From: Sphaerisporangium sp040685555
GTDB lineage: Bacteria > Actinomycetota > Actinomycetes > Streptosporangiales > Streptosporangiaceae
Direction: 5' to 3'
Assembly (NCBI RefSeq): GCF_040685555.1
Contig: NZ_JBFBIK010000013.1
Location: forward strand, 30,030-94,029
DNA: 64,000 bases
Part shown: positions 53,262-61,494 of the stretch, in pieces
How positions within the stretch are numbered: position 1 is the first letter of the stretch
Layout of the letters: the number at the start of each line of letters is the position of its first letter
Notes under the pieces: model-generated
Databases searched by the model: none
What the model saw: the letters and a program-made list of their open reading frames with translations, nothing else
What the model was told of the DNA's origin: nothing
Made by a program: the position numbers and the translations under genes

Positions 53262-54518
53262 ATGGAGGTGTTGGGGGTGAGGTTGCGTTACAACTACCGG
53301 CTTTACCCTGATGAGGTTCAGCGGGAAATGCTGGCCAGGACGTTCGGGTGTGCCCGGGTGGTGTGGAACGACGCTTTGGCGGCGCGCAGGGCCGCCCGCA
53401 AGGCCGGTCTGCCCTACATCGGGGACGCCGAGATCCAACGTCTGGTGCTCACCGCAGCGAAGAAGACCCCGGAGCGGGCGTGGCTGCGCGAGGTGTCTTC
53501 TGTGGTGCTGCAGCAGTCGGTGCGCGACCTGAACACCGCGTACAAGAACTTTTTCGACTCGGTGTCAGGCAGGCGTAAGGGCCCCCGGATGGGTCTGCCC
53601 CGGTTCAAGTCCCGCCGTGATCACCGGCAGGGTGTCCGGTTCAACACCAACGCCTTCTCCCTCACTGCCGAGGGCCGGCTGTGCCTGGCGAAGGTCGGGC
53701 AGGTGGAGGTTCGCTGGTCGCGCGCGCTGCCCGCGGCCCCGTCGTCGGTCACGGTCGTCAAGGACGCCGCCGGGCGGTATTTCGCCTCGTTCGTGGTGGA
53801 GGTCGACGATGCCGCTCAGGTGCTGCCTGAGGTCGATGCGGAGACGGGGATCGATCTGGGGCTGACCCATTACGCGATCCTCAGTGACGGGGAGAAGATC
53901 GCGAACCCGAGATGGTTGCGGCGCCGGGAGAAGAAGCTCGCCCGGCTGCAACGGGTTGTGTCGCGTAAGAAGAAGGGCTCGGCCAATCGGGACAAGGCGC
54001 GGGTGCGGGTCGCCCGCCAGCACGTCAAGGTCGCCGACGCGCGCCGTGATTTCCTGCACCAGACCACCACCTCGATCATCCGTGAGAGCCAAGCGGTGCA
54101 TGTCGAGGATCTGGCGGTGCGGGGGCTGGGGCGGGGCCGGTTGGCCAAGTCGGTGAACGACGCGAGCTGGGCGGCGTTCCTGGCCTTGCTGGCGGGCAAG
54201 GCCGCCCGGTACGGCCGCACCCTGACCAGGACCGGCCGCTGGTATCCGTCCTCTCAGTTGTGTCCCTGTTGCGGGTGGCGGAACGGGAAACTCCCGCTCG
54301 ATGTGCGCAAGTGGGACTGCCCGTCGTGTGGCGAGCATCATGACCGGGATGTCACCGCGGCGATCAACATTTTGCTTGAGGGGCAGCGGCTCACCGCTGC
54401 GACCGTGGCCGCCGGGCCGGCTGGACACGGCATAAACGACTGTGGAGGGCAGGTAAGACCAGGGAAGGCAACTCCGACCCTGGCACCGCCCGGAACCTAC
54501 GACGCGCAAGCGGCGTAG
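53262..54518 (+). CDS. tnpB: TnpB RNA-guided nuclease of an IS605-type element
   Basis: 418 residues from ATG 53262 (GTG 53238 would add 8). TnpB: N-terminal YNYRLYPDEVQREMLARTFG, RuvC-like centre with Asp198 (TGIDLGLTHYA), Glu282 (VHVEDLAVRG), Asp361/363 (EHHDRDVTAAINI) and a zinc finger CPCC...CPSC. All catalytic residues are intact, so it may still cut DNA guided by RNA made from its 3' end. TnpB helps retain the element by cutting empty sites next to the proper flanking motif. No frameshift. Confidence 0.93.
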   Translation: MEVLGVRLRYNYRLYPDEVQREMLARTFGCARVVWNDALAARRAARKAGLPYIGDAEIQRLVLTAAKKTPERAWLREVSSVVLQQSVRDLNTAYKNFFDSVSGRRKGPRMGLPRFKSRRDHRQGVRFNTNAFSLTAEGRLCLAKVGQVEVRWSRALPAAPSSVTVVKDAAGRYFASFVVEVDDAAQVLPEVDAETGIDLGLTHYAILSDGEKIANPRWLRRREKKLARLQRVVSRKKKGSANRDKARVRVARQHVKVADARRDFLHQTTTSIIRESQAVHVEDLAVRGLGRGRLAKSVNDASWAAFLALLAGKAARYGRTLTRTGRWYPSSQLCPCCGWRNGKLPLDVRKWDCPSCGEHHDRDVTAAINILLEGQRLTAATVAAGPAGHGINDCGGQVRPGKATPTLAPPGTYDAQAA

Positions 54519-54533
54519 CAGAAGCAGTAAGAA

Positions 54534-54585
54534 CCCCACGGCGACGTGGGGGAATCCCCGGCGTTCACGCCGGGGAGGATGTCAA
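54534..54585 (+). ncRNA. Right end of the element / 3' scaffold of the TnpB guide RNA
   Basis: Two consecutive perfect hairpins: CCCCACG-GCGA-CGTGGGG (54534-54551) and CCCCGGCG-TTCA-CGCCGGGG (54556-54575), then AGGATGTCAA to the element end. In IS605 systems this region is the scaffold of the omega RNA, and the guide is the flanking DNA, here starting GAGGCGAGGCTGGTCAATCG at 54586. The RNA itself is predicted, not shown. Confidence 0.7.
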
Positions 54586-54693
54586 GAGGCGAGGCTGGTC
54601 AATCGGGAGCTCGGTCAGTACAAGGGATATCCGCTCGATCAAGATGAGTGGCCGGAGAAGCTCAACGAGATCAGTGAGGGCGGTGACCGATGA
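54586..54693 (+). pseudogene. 3' part of the split small gene
   Basis: Reads EARLVNRELGQYKGYPLDQD and EWPEKLNEISEGGDR, stop TGA 54691-54693, overlapping the next ATG as ATGA. This is the C-terminal end of the gene whose start lies at 52632. The middle of the gene (unknown length) was lost or displaced when the island came in. Function unknown; its coupling to the ImmA/IrrE-like gene suggests a two-gene unit. Confidence 0.65.
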
Positions 54694-55997
54694 CGACGGT
54701 TCCGGAGTTGAAGATCCGGTGGGAGTGGGAGACGGCGTCCTCGGTGCGCGCTCCCGAGCATCGCGCGACGTGGGCGCGCATAGAGATCAGTGTCGGTTCC
54801 GACCATGTCACCCTTGTCGAAGACCGGGAATCAGGCAGTTCGCGTCGCTCGATCTACTGCCCCCTTTATCCGATCGCCGAGTGGGTGGCGTACAACTGGT
54901 GGTTCCTGCGGGCGGATGCCCGGCCTGCGCGCACCCTCCGCCTGCACACCCCTGGCCGCTATGACACGCGGCAGTTCGGGCGGCACTGCCTTCGGGCGAG
55001 CGGCGACGGCTTCCTGTGGCCTGACCTCATGGTCATCCCCGAAGGGGAGCAGACACATCTGATCTGGCACGACGACCGGCGTCCTCCGTCGGACCGGCCG
55101 ATCAGGTTTCTCGCGAGAGGCGAGGCCTTCGTCGAGCGCGAATCCGTCGAGCAGGAGTTCGCTCGCCTCATCTCAGCCGTCCTGACCCGCCTGGCTGAGA
55201 AGGGCATCACCGATACCGCGCTGGAAAAGGAATGGGCGGAGATCCAGCGAACGGAGCCGGAGGAGGCCGAGTTCTGCTTCGCCGCCGCGAGGCTCGGGCT
55301 CGACCCCTACGCGGAGGCGGCTCCGTACGAGCGGCTGATCGTGCGGGCCGCCGACGAACTACCAGGAAAGCTCCTCGGGGACTTCTTGGACGCCGTCGAG
55401 CCGGCACTCATGAACGATGCTTTGGAATGGATCCGTGCGGCCCGATCAGACATCCGTGAGGGCAAGCAGGCGACGGCCGCCAACGACCTGCGGCTCCGGT
55501 TGCGGCCTCCGCGTGTGTCGCCTGGTGACCGGTCGTGGGAGAAAGGCTGGAGCCAGGCCCAGGCCGTACGGCAAGCGCTGGGACTCTCGGGCAGGGAGGT
55601 GTTCGGGCTCGCCCCTTACATCTCCACCATTGACCGGCCCGCCGCTGACCGCGGGTTGCAGGCGGTCGGAGGAGCAGCCGAGGGATCCGGTCCGCTGGTC
55701 GTCATGCGACCGGGCCCTCCGGTTGGTTCGCAGCGGTTCACCCTTTCCCGGGCGCTCTGGCACTATCTTTGGGAACCGGAGCCGATCTTCCTCGTCACCA
55801 CCGCCTACACCGACCGACAGAAGGTCGAGCGGGCATTCGCGGCCGAACTGCTCGCCCCGGCTGCGGGCATCAGTGAGCTTCTCGGCGACGCTCCCGAGGC
55901 GGCGGTGCAGGACGATCTGGAGGTGGTCGCCGAACACTTCCAGGTCTCACCCATGGTGATCAAGCACCAGTTGGAGAACCAGTTGCTCGCCGTGTAG
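54690..55997 (+). CDS. ImmA/IrrE-like protein with degenerate HExxH motif
   Basis: 435 residues from ATG 54690. The N-terminal about 150 residues form an unknown beta-rich domain (RIEISVGSDHVTLVEDRESG). The C-terminal part follows ImmA/IrrE peptidases: QRFTLSRALWHYLWEPEP, RAFAAELLAPAAGI and VVAEHFQVSPMVIKHQLENQ. Where zinc peptidases have HELGH, this protein has R354-A-L-W-H358, so the first His ligand and catalytic Glu are lost; it is probably a non-catalytic sensor or scaffold. It lost its own upstream partner to the TnpB island and perhaps its promoter too. Confidence 0.72.
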   Translation: MTTVPELKIRWEWETASSVRAPEHRATWARIEISVGSDHVTLVEDRESGSSRRSIYCPLYPIAEWVAYNWWFLRADARPARTLRLHTPGRYDTRQFGRHCLRASGDGFLWPDLMVIPEGEQTHLIWHDDRRPPSDRPIRFLARGEAFVERESVEQEFARLISAVLTRLAEKGITDTALEKEWAEIQRTEPEEAEFCFAAARLGLDPYAEAAPYERLIVRAADELPGKLLGDFLDAVEPALMNDALEWIRAARSDIREGKQATAANDLRLRLRPPRVSPGDRSWEKGWSQAQAVRQALGLSGREVFGLAPYISTIDRPAADRGLQAVGGAAEGSGPLVVMRPGPPVGSQRFTLSRALWHYLWEPEPIFLVTTAYTDRQKVERAFAAELLAPAAGISELLGDAPEAAVQDDLEVVAEHFQVSPMVIKHQLENQLLAV

Positions 55998-56157
55998 GAC
56001 CTGCCCCGTCTCGTTCGCCTAGGCCGCGCGCTGAGCTGGGTTTATGTGGTGCTGGAGCGAGGAAGAGTGTCGAGGACGGCATTTCGGCCATTGGGGCACC
56101 GCGTCTGAGGGTGCTCTGGTGGAACGCCCCCCGATTCCCGCATGGAGGGATGATGGG

Positions 56158-59100
56158 GTGCGCCTGCTGGAGAGCCGGATGTTCCTGACCCGGGTGCTGG
56201 GGTCGTCCGCCGCGTTGGTGCGGGACGTGCTGCCCGCCCCGCTCCGGGACCTCATCCCGTGCCCTCGCAGGCTCGTCACCTGCCCCGGCGGGCTGCGCAT
56301 CGACCTGTACGCCATCGGCGGCCCGGGTACCGAGGACGCCGCGCGGGCGCTTGAGGAGCGGCTGGGCGCGCTGCCGGGAGTCGTGCGGGCGGAGGTCAAC
56401 GGCCGCCTCGGCTGGGTCTTCGTGCGGTGCGACCCGGACGCGGTCGACCAGGACGAGCTGATGGCGATCGTCGAGGAGCTCGACTCGCAGGAGGAGAGGG
56501 TGCTCCACTCGCCGGTCCGCCTGGTCGAGGAGCACGTGCGCGCGACCATCCGGCTCGCGGCGGGCGTCACGGCCATGGGCCTGGTGGTCGCCGGCAGGCT
56601 GGCGAGGATACGGCCCCTCCACCCGGTGGTGCCCGCCGTTACGCACCTGACGAACTCCACCCCTTTCCTGCGTGAGCAGTTCGACCTCCGTCTCGGGCGC
56701 GGGCCCACGAACTCCATGTTCACCACGGTCAACCTCGTCGCCCAGACGCTCACACTGCGACCACTCGGGCTGGTCGCGCAGGCCACCATGGCGGTGTGCC
56801 GGTATGTGGAGGCGAGGGCGGAGCGGCGCACCTGGGAGCGGCTTGAGGAGCGGCTGGCGGACAAGCCGGGCGCCTACCACCACATCAGGGCGGCCTCCCG
56901 CCCGCGCCGGGGGCATCCGCGGCACGGGCCCGTCGAGCGCTACGCGGACGTCGCCAGCCCGGTGGCCGTCGCCGCCTACGGGGCCGCGCGGATCCTCGCC
57001 CCCCGCACCGGGCGCGCGCTGTCGATCCTCGTCTCGGCCACGCCGAGGGTCGGGTTCATGACCCGCGAGGCGTTCGCGGGGGCGATCGGCCGCGCGCTGT
57101 GCGCGCGCGACACGGTCATCCTCGACGCCGGTGTCCTGCGTGCGATGGACCGGGTCGACACGGTGATCCTCCACGCCGACTCGCTGACCACCGGCTCCTG
57201 GAGCATCGACCGGGTCGAGCCGCTCGTGGAGGGCGTGAAGACCGGCGAGCTGTACGCCCGGCTGTACTCGCTCGTCGACTTCGCCGACCCGGGCGGCGAA
57301 CGGGCCGGCGACGGCTGGTCCACCGCGCCGCTCGGCGACCTCGCCACCCTGCTCCCCGCGCACGCGGCCGGATGGCGGGAACGGGGCCTGCGCGCCATCG
57401 AGGTGCGCAGGAACGGCACGCCGATCGCCGTCGTGGGCCTGGCGCGGGAGATCGACCCGCTGGCCGTGGCCATCGTCGCGGCGGCCAAGGCCGCGGGCAC
57501 GGTGATGCTGGCGGGGGACGACGGGCTCGCCCAGCGGCTCGCGATCGGACAGGTGCTGCCGGGCGGCGCCGAGCTCGCCGATCGGGTTTACGACCTGCAG
57601 AAACAGGGTCATGGCGTGGTCGTGGTGTCACGAGGAGCGCGGCAGGCGCTGGCCCAGGCGGACATCGGCGTCGGCATCGCGGACATGACCGAGGCGTCCG
57701 TGCCGTGGGACGCCGACATCGCCGGAGAGCCTCCCGGCGTCCACCTGTTCCTCACCTGCCTGCCACGGGCTGTGAGCAACAGCCGGAACGGCGTGCGGCT
57801 CGCCGCCACGGCGGCGGTCGTCGGCAGCCTGCTCGCGATGGCGGGGCCCGAGGCGGCGTCGCTTCGCCGCGCGCACTTCGTGAACGCCTTCGTGTCCCTG
57901 GCCGCCGTCTCGCTGGGCGAGTGGGCGGGCCGCGCCGCCGCTCGCGTGCCGGCCCCGCTCCACGCCGACACCACCCCCTGGCATGCCATGTCGGTCAAGG
58001 AGGTCCTCTCGCGGCTCGGCTCGTCGTCCGACGGGATCCCCGACGCCGACGCCGTGCGGCGCCGGCGTGAGGCCGCGACCACCGAGGTCGAAGAGCCGCA
58101 GTCGCTGGCGCGCGCGACCGCGGAGGAACTGGCCAACCCGCTCACCCCCGCGCTCGCGGCCGGGGCAGGCATCTCGGCCATGGTCGGCTCGGTGCTCGAC
58201 GCAGTGATGATCAGCGCGGTGGTGGTCATCAACGCCTTCCTCGGGGGCGTGCAGCGGTTCAAGGCGGACCACGCGCTGCACCGCCTGACCGAGGCCACCC
58301 AGGTCCACGTACGGCTGCGCCGTCCCGGCGGCACCGAGGCCGCGACCACGGAGGATCTCGCGCCCGGCGACGTGGTGGAGCTCCGCGCGGGCGACGCCGT
58401 CCCCGCCGACGCGCGGGTCATCAAGGCCGTCGGCCTGGAGGTGGACGAGTCGACGCTCACCGGCGAGTCGCAGCTCGTCACCAAGACGGCCGCGCCGACC
58501 GTCGCGGCGGCCGTCGCCGACCGGAGCTCCATGGTCTACCAGGGCACCACGGTCGCGGCGGGCAGCGGGCGCGCGGTGATCGTGGCGACGGGCGACATGA
58601 CGGAGGCGGGCCGCAGCGCCAGGCTCGCCGCGGAGCCGAGCCCGCCGACCGGAGTGGAGCTGCGGCTCCGCGAGCTGAGCCGGCGGATCCTGCCGATCTC
58701 GATCGGCGCCGGCGCCGTCCTGCTGCTCACCGACCTGCTCCGCGGACGGCCGCTGGCCTCGGCCCTCGCGCCCGCCGTCAGCCTGACCGTGGCCGCCGTG
58801 CCCGAGGGGCTCCCGTTCGTCGCCACCGTGGCCGAGCTCGCCGCGGCCCGGCGGCTGTCGAAGCGCGCCGCGCTCGTACGGAACCCGTCCACCATCGAGG
58901 CTCTCGGGCGCGTCAACGTGCTGTGCTTCGACAAGACGGGGACGCTGACCGAAGGGCACATCAGCCTGCGGTACGTGTCGGACGGGCGTTCAGGTCGGCC
59001 GGTCGAGGAGGCCACCGACCAGCTCAGGCGGATCCTCGCCGCGGCCGTCCGCGCGAGCCCCCTGTCCGGCGGAGGGCGCGTGATCGCCCATCCCACCGAC

Positions 59101-60582
59101 CGCGCGGTCCTCGAGGGGGCCCAGCGGCTCGGCGTCACCCCCCAGGAGGGGCTGCGGACCTGGGAGCGGGTCGACGAGATGCCCTTCGAGCCGGGCCGGG
59201 GCTACCACGCCGTGCTCGGCCGCACGGAACAGGGGCACCTGCTGAGCGTCAAGGGCGCCCCCGAGATCGTGCTCACCCACTGCGACAAGATGCTCAAGGA
59301 TTCCAAGGTCGTCCCCCTAACCGAGGCCATGCGGCGGAAGCTGGAAGGCGAGGTCGACAGGCTGGCGCACCAGGGCTACCGGGTGCTGGCCGTCGCCGAG
59401 CGTCCCGCCTCCGACCGGGGCGACCTCGACGAGTCGCGCATCGACGACCTGTGCTTCCTGGGCTTCCTCGGCCTGGCCGATCCGGTGCGTCCGACGGCCA
59501 AGGAGAGCGTCAGCCGGCTCCTGCGCGCCGGCGTGCGGATCGTGATGGTGACCGGCGACCACCCCAGCACCGCCGAGGCCATCGCCGCGGAGCTGGACGT
59601 ACTCAACGGCGGGCGCGTCATGACCGGACCCGAGCTGGACGGGCTCGACGACGACACGCTGACCAAGGTGCTGCCGGAGGTGGCCGTCTTCGCCCGCACG
59701 ACCCCGGCGCACAAGGCGCGGATCGTGACCTGCCTTCGCCGGGCGGGCGAGGTCGTGGCCGTCACGGGCGACGGCGCCAACGACGCCCCCGCGATCCGCA
59801 TGGCGGACGTGGGCATCGCGCTCGGCTCCCGCGCCACCCCCGCCGCCCGCGCCGCGGCCGACCTCGTGGTGACCGACGACCGCATCGAGACGATCGTGGA
59901 CGCGATCGTCGAGGGCCGGGCCATGTGGACCTCGGTCCGCGACGCCCTGAGCATCCTTCTCGGAGGCAACGTCGGAGAGATCGTCTTCACGGTCGGGTCC
60001 GGCCTCCTCGCGGGCGGGAGCGCGCTGAACGCCCGCCAGCTCCTGCTGGTGAACCTGCTCACCGACATGGTGCCCGCCCTTGCGGTCGCCGTACGGCCGC
60101 CCGCGTCCATCGACCCGGAGAAGCTGCTGGCCGAGGGCCCGGAGGCGTCGCTCGGCGCGTCGCTGACCCGGGACATCTACCTGCGCGCGGTCGTCACGGC
60201 GGGCGCCGCCACCGCGGCGTGGCTCGCCGGGCGGATGACCGGCACGAGGGGCCGGGCGGACACCATCGGGCTGGTCGCGCTGGTGTCGGCGCAGCTCTTC
60301 CAGACCGTGGCGGGAGGCGGGCGGGACAGGGTGGTCGTGCTCGCCTCGATGGCGTCGGTCGCCGTGCTGTGGCTGGTCGTCACCCTGCCGGGTGTCAGCG
60401 GGTTCTTCGGCAGCCGGCCCCTCGGACCGGTGGGCTGGTCCATAGCCCTCGGGAGCGCCGCCGCCGCGACGCTTCTCGGCGCGGCGTTCCAGCGGATGAG
60501 GGAGACGGCGGCCCGCCCCCCGGCTGAGCGGCCGGGATCCACGGAGACCCGCGTGCCCGCCGGGGTCACGGTGCCCGCCTGA
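56158..60582 (+). CDS. Very large P-type ATPase (CtpI-like) with a pseudo-ATPase N-terminal half
   Basis: 1474 residues from GTG 56158, chosen because GGAGGG lies about 8 bases upstream. C-terminal half is an active-looking P-type ATPase: TGES (TLTGESQLVTK), AVPEGLPFVATVAEL, phosphorylation motif CFDKTGTLTEGH with Asp924, MVTGDHPSTAEAIA, GDGANDAPAIRMADVGIALG. The N-terminal half repeats this layout in decayed form: ALCARDTVILDAGVLRAMDR then VILHADSLTTG in place of DKTGT, and VVVSRGARQALAQADIGVGIA in place of GDGxND. Resembles mycobacterial CtpI in size. Transported ion unknown. Confidence 0.87.
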   Translation: MRLLESRMFLTRVLGSSAALVRDVLPAPLRDLIPCPRRLVTCPGGLRIDLYAIGGPGTEDAARALEERLGALPGVVRAEVNGRLGWVFVRCDPDAVDQDELMAIVEELDSQEERVLHSPVRLVEEHVRATIRLAAGVTAMGLVVAGRLARIRPLHPVVPAVTHLTNSTPFLREQFDLRLGRGPTNSMFTTVNLVAQTLTLRPLGLVAQATMAVCRYVEARAERRTWERLEERLADKPGAYHHIRAASRPRRGHPRHGPVERYADVASPVAVAAYGAARILAPRTGRALSILVSATPRVGFMTREAFAGAIGRALCARDTVILDAGVLRAMDRVDTVILHADSLTTGSWSIDRVEPLVEGVKTGELYARLYSLVDFADPGGERAGDGWSTAPLGDLATLLPAHAAGWRERGLRAIEVRRNGTPIAVVGLAREIDPLAVAIVAAAKAAGTVMLAGDDGLAQRLAIGQVLPGGAELADRVYDLQKQGHGVVVVSRGARQALAQADIGVGIADMTEASVPWDADIAGEPPGVHLFLTCLPRAVSNSRNGVRLAATAAVVGSLLAMAGPEAASLRRAHFVNAFVSLAAVSLGEWAGRAAARVPAPLHADTTPWHAMSVKEVLSRLGSSSDGIPDADAVRRRREAATTEVEEPQSLARATAEELANPLTPALAAGAGISAMVGSVLDAVMISAVVVINAFLGGVQRFKADHALHRLTEATQVHVRLRRPGGTEAATTEDLAPGDVVELRAGDAVPADARVIKAVGLEVDESTLTGESQLVTKTAAPTVAAAVADRSSMVYQGTTVAAGSGRAVIVATGDMTEAGRSARLAAEPSPPTGVELRLRELSRRILPISIGAGAVLLLTDLLRGRPLASALAPAVSLTVAAVPEGLPFVATVAELAAARRLSKRAALVRNPSTIEALGRVNVLCFDKTGTLTEGHISLRYVSDGRSGRPVEEATDQLRRILAAAVRASPLSGGGRVIAHPTDRAVLEGAQRLGVTPQEGLRTWERVDEMPFEPGRGYHAVLGRTEQGHLLSVKGAPEIVLTHCDKMLKDSKVVPLTEAMRRKLEGEVDRLAHQGYRVLAVAERPASDRGDLDESRIDDLCFLGFLGLADPVRPTAKESVSRLLRAGVRIVMVTGDHPSTAEAIAAELDVLNGGRVMTGPELDGLDDDTLTKVLPEVAVFARTTPAHKARIVTCLRRAGEVVAVTGDGANDAPAIRMADVGIALGSRATPAARAAADLVVTDDRIETIVDAIVEGRAMWTSVRDALSILLGGNVGEIVFTVGSGLLAGGSALNARQLLLVNLLTDMVPALAVAVRPPASIDPEKLLAEGPEASLGASLTRDIYLRAVVTAGAATAAWLAGRMTGTRGRADTIGLVALVSAQLFQTVAGGGRDRVVVLASMASVAVLWLVVTLPGVSGFFGSRPLGPVGWSIALGSAAAATLLGAAFQRMRETAARPPAERPGSTETRVPAGVTVPA

Positions 60583-60610
60583 CGGCCCGCGCTCGCGATG
60601 CCCGCCGGGG

Positions 60611-61174
60611 TCAGCCGTCGTATCTGTAGTAACCGGCGAGGTCGGGGAGGAGGGTCACCCGGTCGGTGCGGACGGTCGTGCCGGTGCGGAGGGCGTTGAT
60701 CATCTTTCCGCCGCCGATGTAGATGCCGACGTGGTGGGTCCTGATCGTCTTCTTGCGGATCTTGCCGTAGAAGACCAGGTCGCCGGGGCGGGCCGTCGCG
60801 GCCGGGATCTTGCGCAGGCGGCGGACGTGGTCGTCGGTGGTGCCGTTGCCCAGCACGTCCTCCTGGAAGGCGAGCTGGTACACCCACCGGGCCAGGCCCG
60901 AGCAGTCGAGACCGCGGGTGGTGGCGGCCGGGCATGGCTTCACCGAGCCGCGGTAGCCCTGGCAGGTGCCGAGCGAGGGGCCGGGCCTTGCCCCGTGTCC
61001 GCCGCCCCAGACGTACGGGATCTCCCCGCCGGGCCACCGCGACTGCTCCTGGCCCCGCTGGATGGCCTGGGCGATCTCCAGCACCCGGTTGGGCTCACCG
61101 TGGAGCAGGGGCGCCGATCCCGCCGCGAAGACGAGGACTCCCGCCATGACCGCCAGCCGGACCGCTCGCCTCAC
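60611..61174 (-). CDS. Secreted NlpC/P60 cell-wall hydrolase
   Basis: 187 residues with a signal peptide (AVRLAVMAGVLVFAAGSAP) and an NlpC/P60 domain: catalytic Cys in RGLDCSGLARWVYQ and His in THHVGIYIGGGKM, with GDLVFYG between. It cleaves peptide stems of peptidoglycan outside the cell. No repeat or wall-anchoring domain. GTG 61174 has GGGGG about 5 bases upstream. It converges with the ATPase gene; only 28 bases separate the stops. Confidence 0.88.
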   Translation of the reverse strand: MRRAVRLAVMAGVLVFAAGSAPLLHGEPNRVLEIAQAIQRGQEQSRWPGGEIPYVWGGGHGARPGPSLGTCQGYRGSVKPCPAATTRGLDCSGLARWVYQLAFQEDVLGNGTTDDHVRRLRKIPAATARPGDLVFYGKIRKKTIRTHHVGIYIGGGKMINALRTGTTVRTDRVTLLPDLAGYYRYDG

Positions 61175-61414
61175 GTGGACCCCCGTCCCTTCGATCCCCT
61201 CCTGATGATTCTCGCCATCTCTGCCGCGAATGTCGGCTTCTTTCGCGATATATCACGCTCTGTAGGCGTTCAAGTGGCCGTAAGCTGGCGTGATAACTCT
61301 CCGCCGCCGACCACAGCTCGATGATCGCTGTGATTCGGGCGGCCGGCGGCGGTCTCGCGACCGGCCTGGCCTTCTTCCGCACGCGGGAGGGGGCTCCCTT
61401 TTCGGTGGGAAGTG
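61175..61414. other. Intergenic region with possible NlpC/P60 promoter
   Basis: No gene. An inverted repeat TATCACGC (61252-61259) / GCGTGATA (61288-61295) flanks a minus-strand TTGAAC with TATATC 15 bases or TATCGC 17 bases downstream, a weak promoter candidate. No ydaO riboswitch seen. Confidence 0.3.
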
Positions 61415-61485
61415 CCCGGCCGGACCTTCGAGTGAGGCCCGGCCGGGCCGTGGTCTCGCGCTCCCAGGGCAAATCGAGACCACGG
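61415..61485 (-). terminator. Two adjacent hairpins downstream of the GH9 gene
   Basis: First after the GH9 stop: CCGTGGTCTCG / CGAGACCACGG (61448-61458 with 61475-61485, 11 bp, 16-base loop). Then CCCGGCCGG / CCGGCCGGG (61415-61423 with 61439-61447). Together a likely terminator. The loop of the first contains TGGGAGCGC on the minus strand, half of a CelR-type cellulase operator, probably by chance. Confidence 0.65.
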
Positions 61486-61494
61486 TCGAGGGGG

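Larger units (their letters stand above)
52739..54585 (+). mobile_element. Composite insertion island: IS110 relic, TnpA relic and TnpB unit
   Basis: Everything between the two halves of the split gene. From left: a hairpin CCCCGTCCT / AGGGCGGGG at 52744-52768, typical of IS200/IS605-type ends; an internally deleted IS110 transposase; a leftward fragment of TnpA; an intact rightward tnpB; and right-end hairpins finishing in GATGTCAA at 54585, with TCAA resembling the IS608-type right cleavage site. Flanking gene sequence restarts at 54586. No target-site duplication is expected for IS605-type insertion. Confidence 0.75.

Noticed and set aside
60550..60615. Direct repeat GCCCGCCGGGGTCA near the end of the P-type ATPase gene
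   Set aside because: Two copies about 45 bases apart in GC-rich sequence; no sign of function, probably chance or a small duplication.
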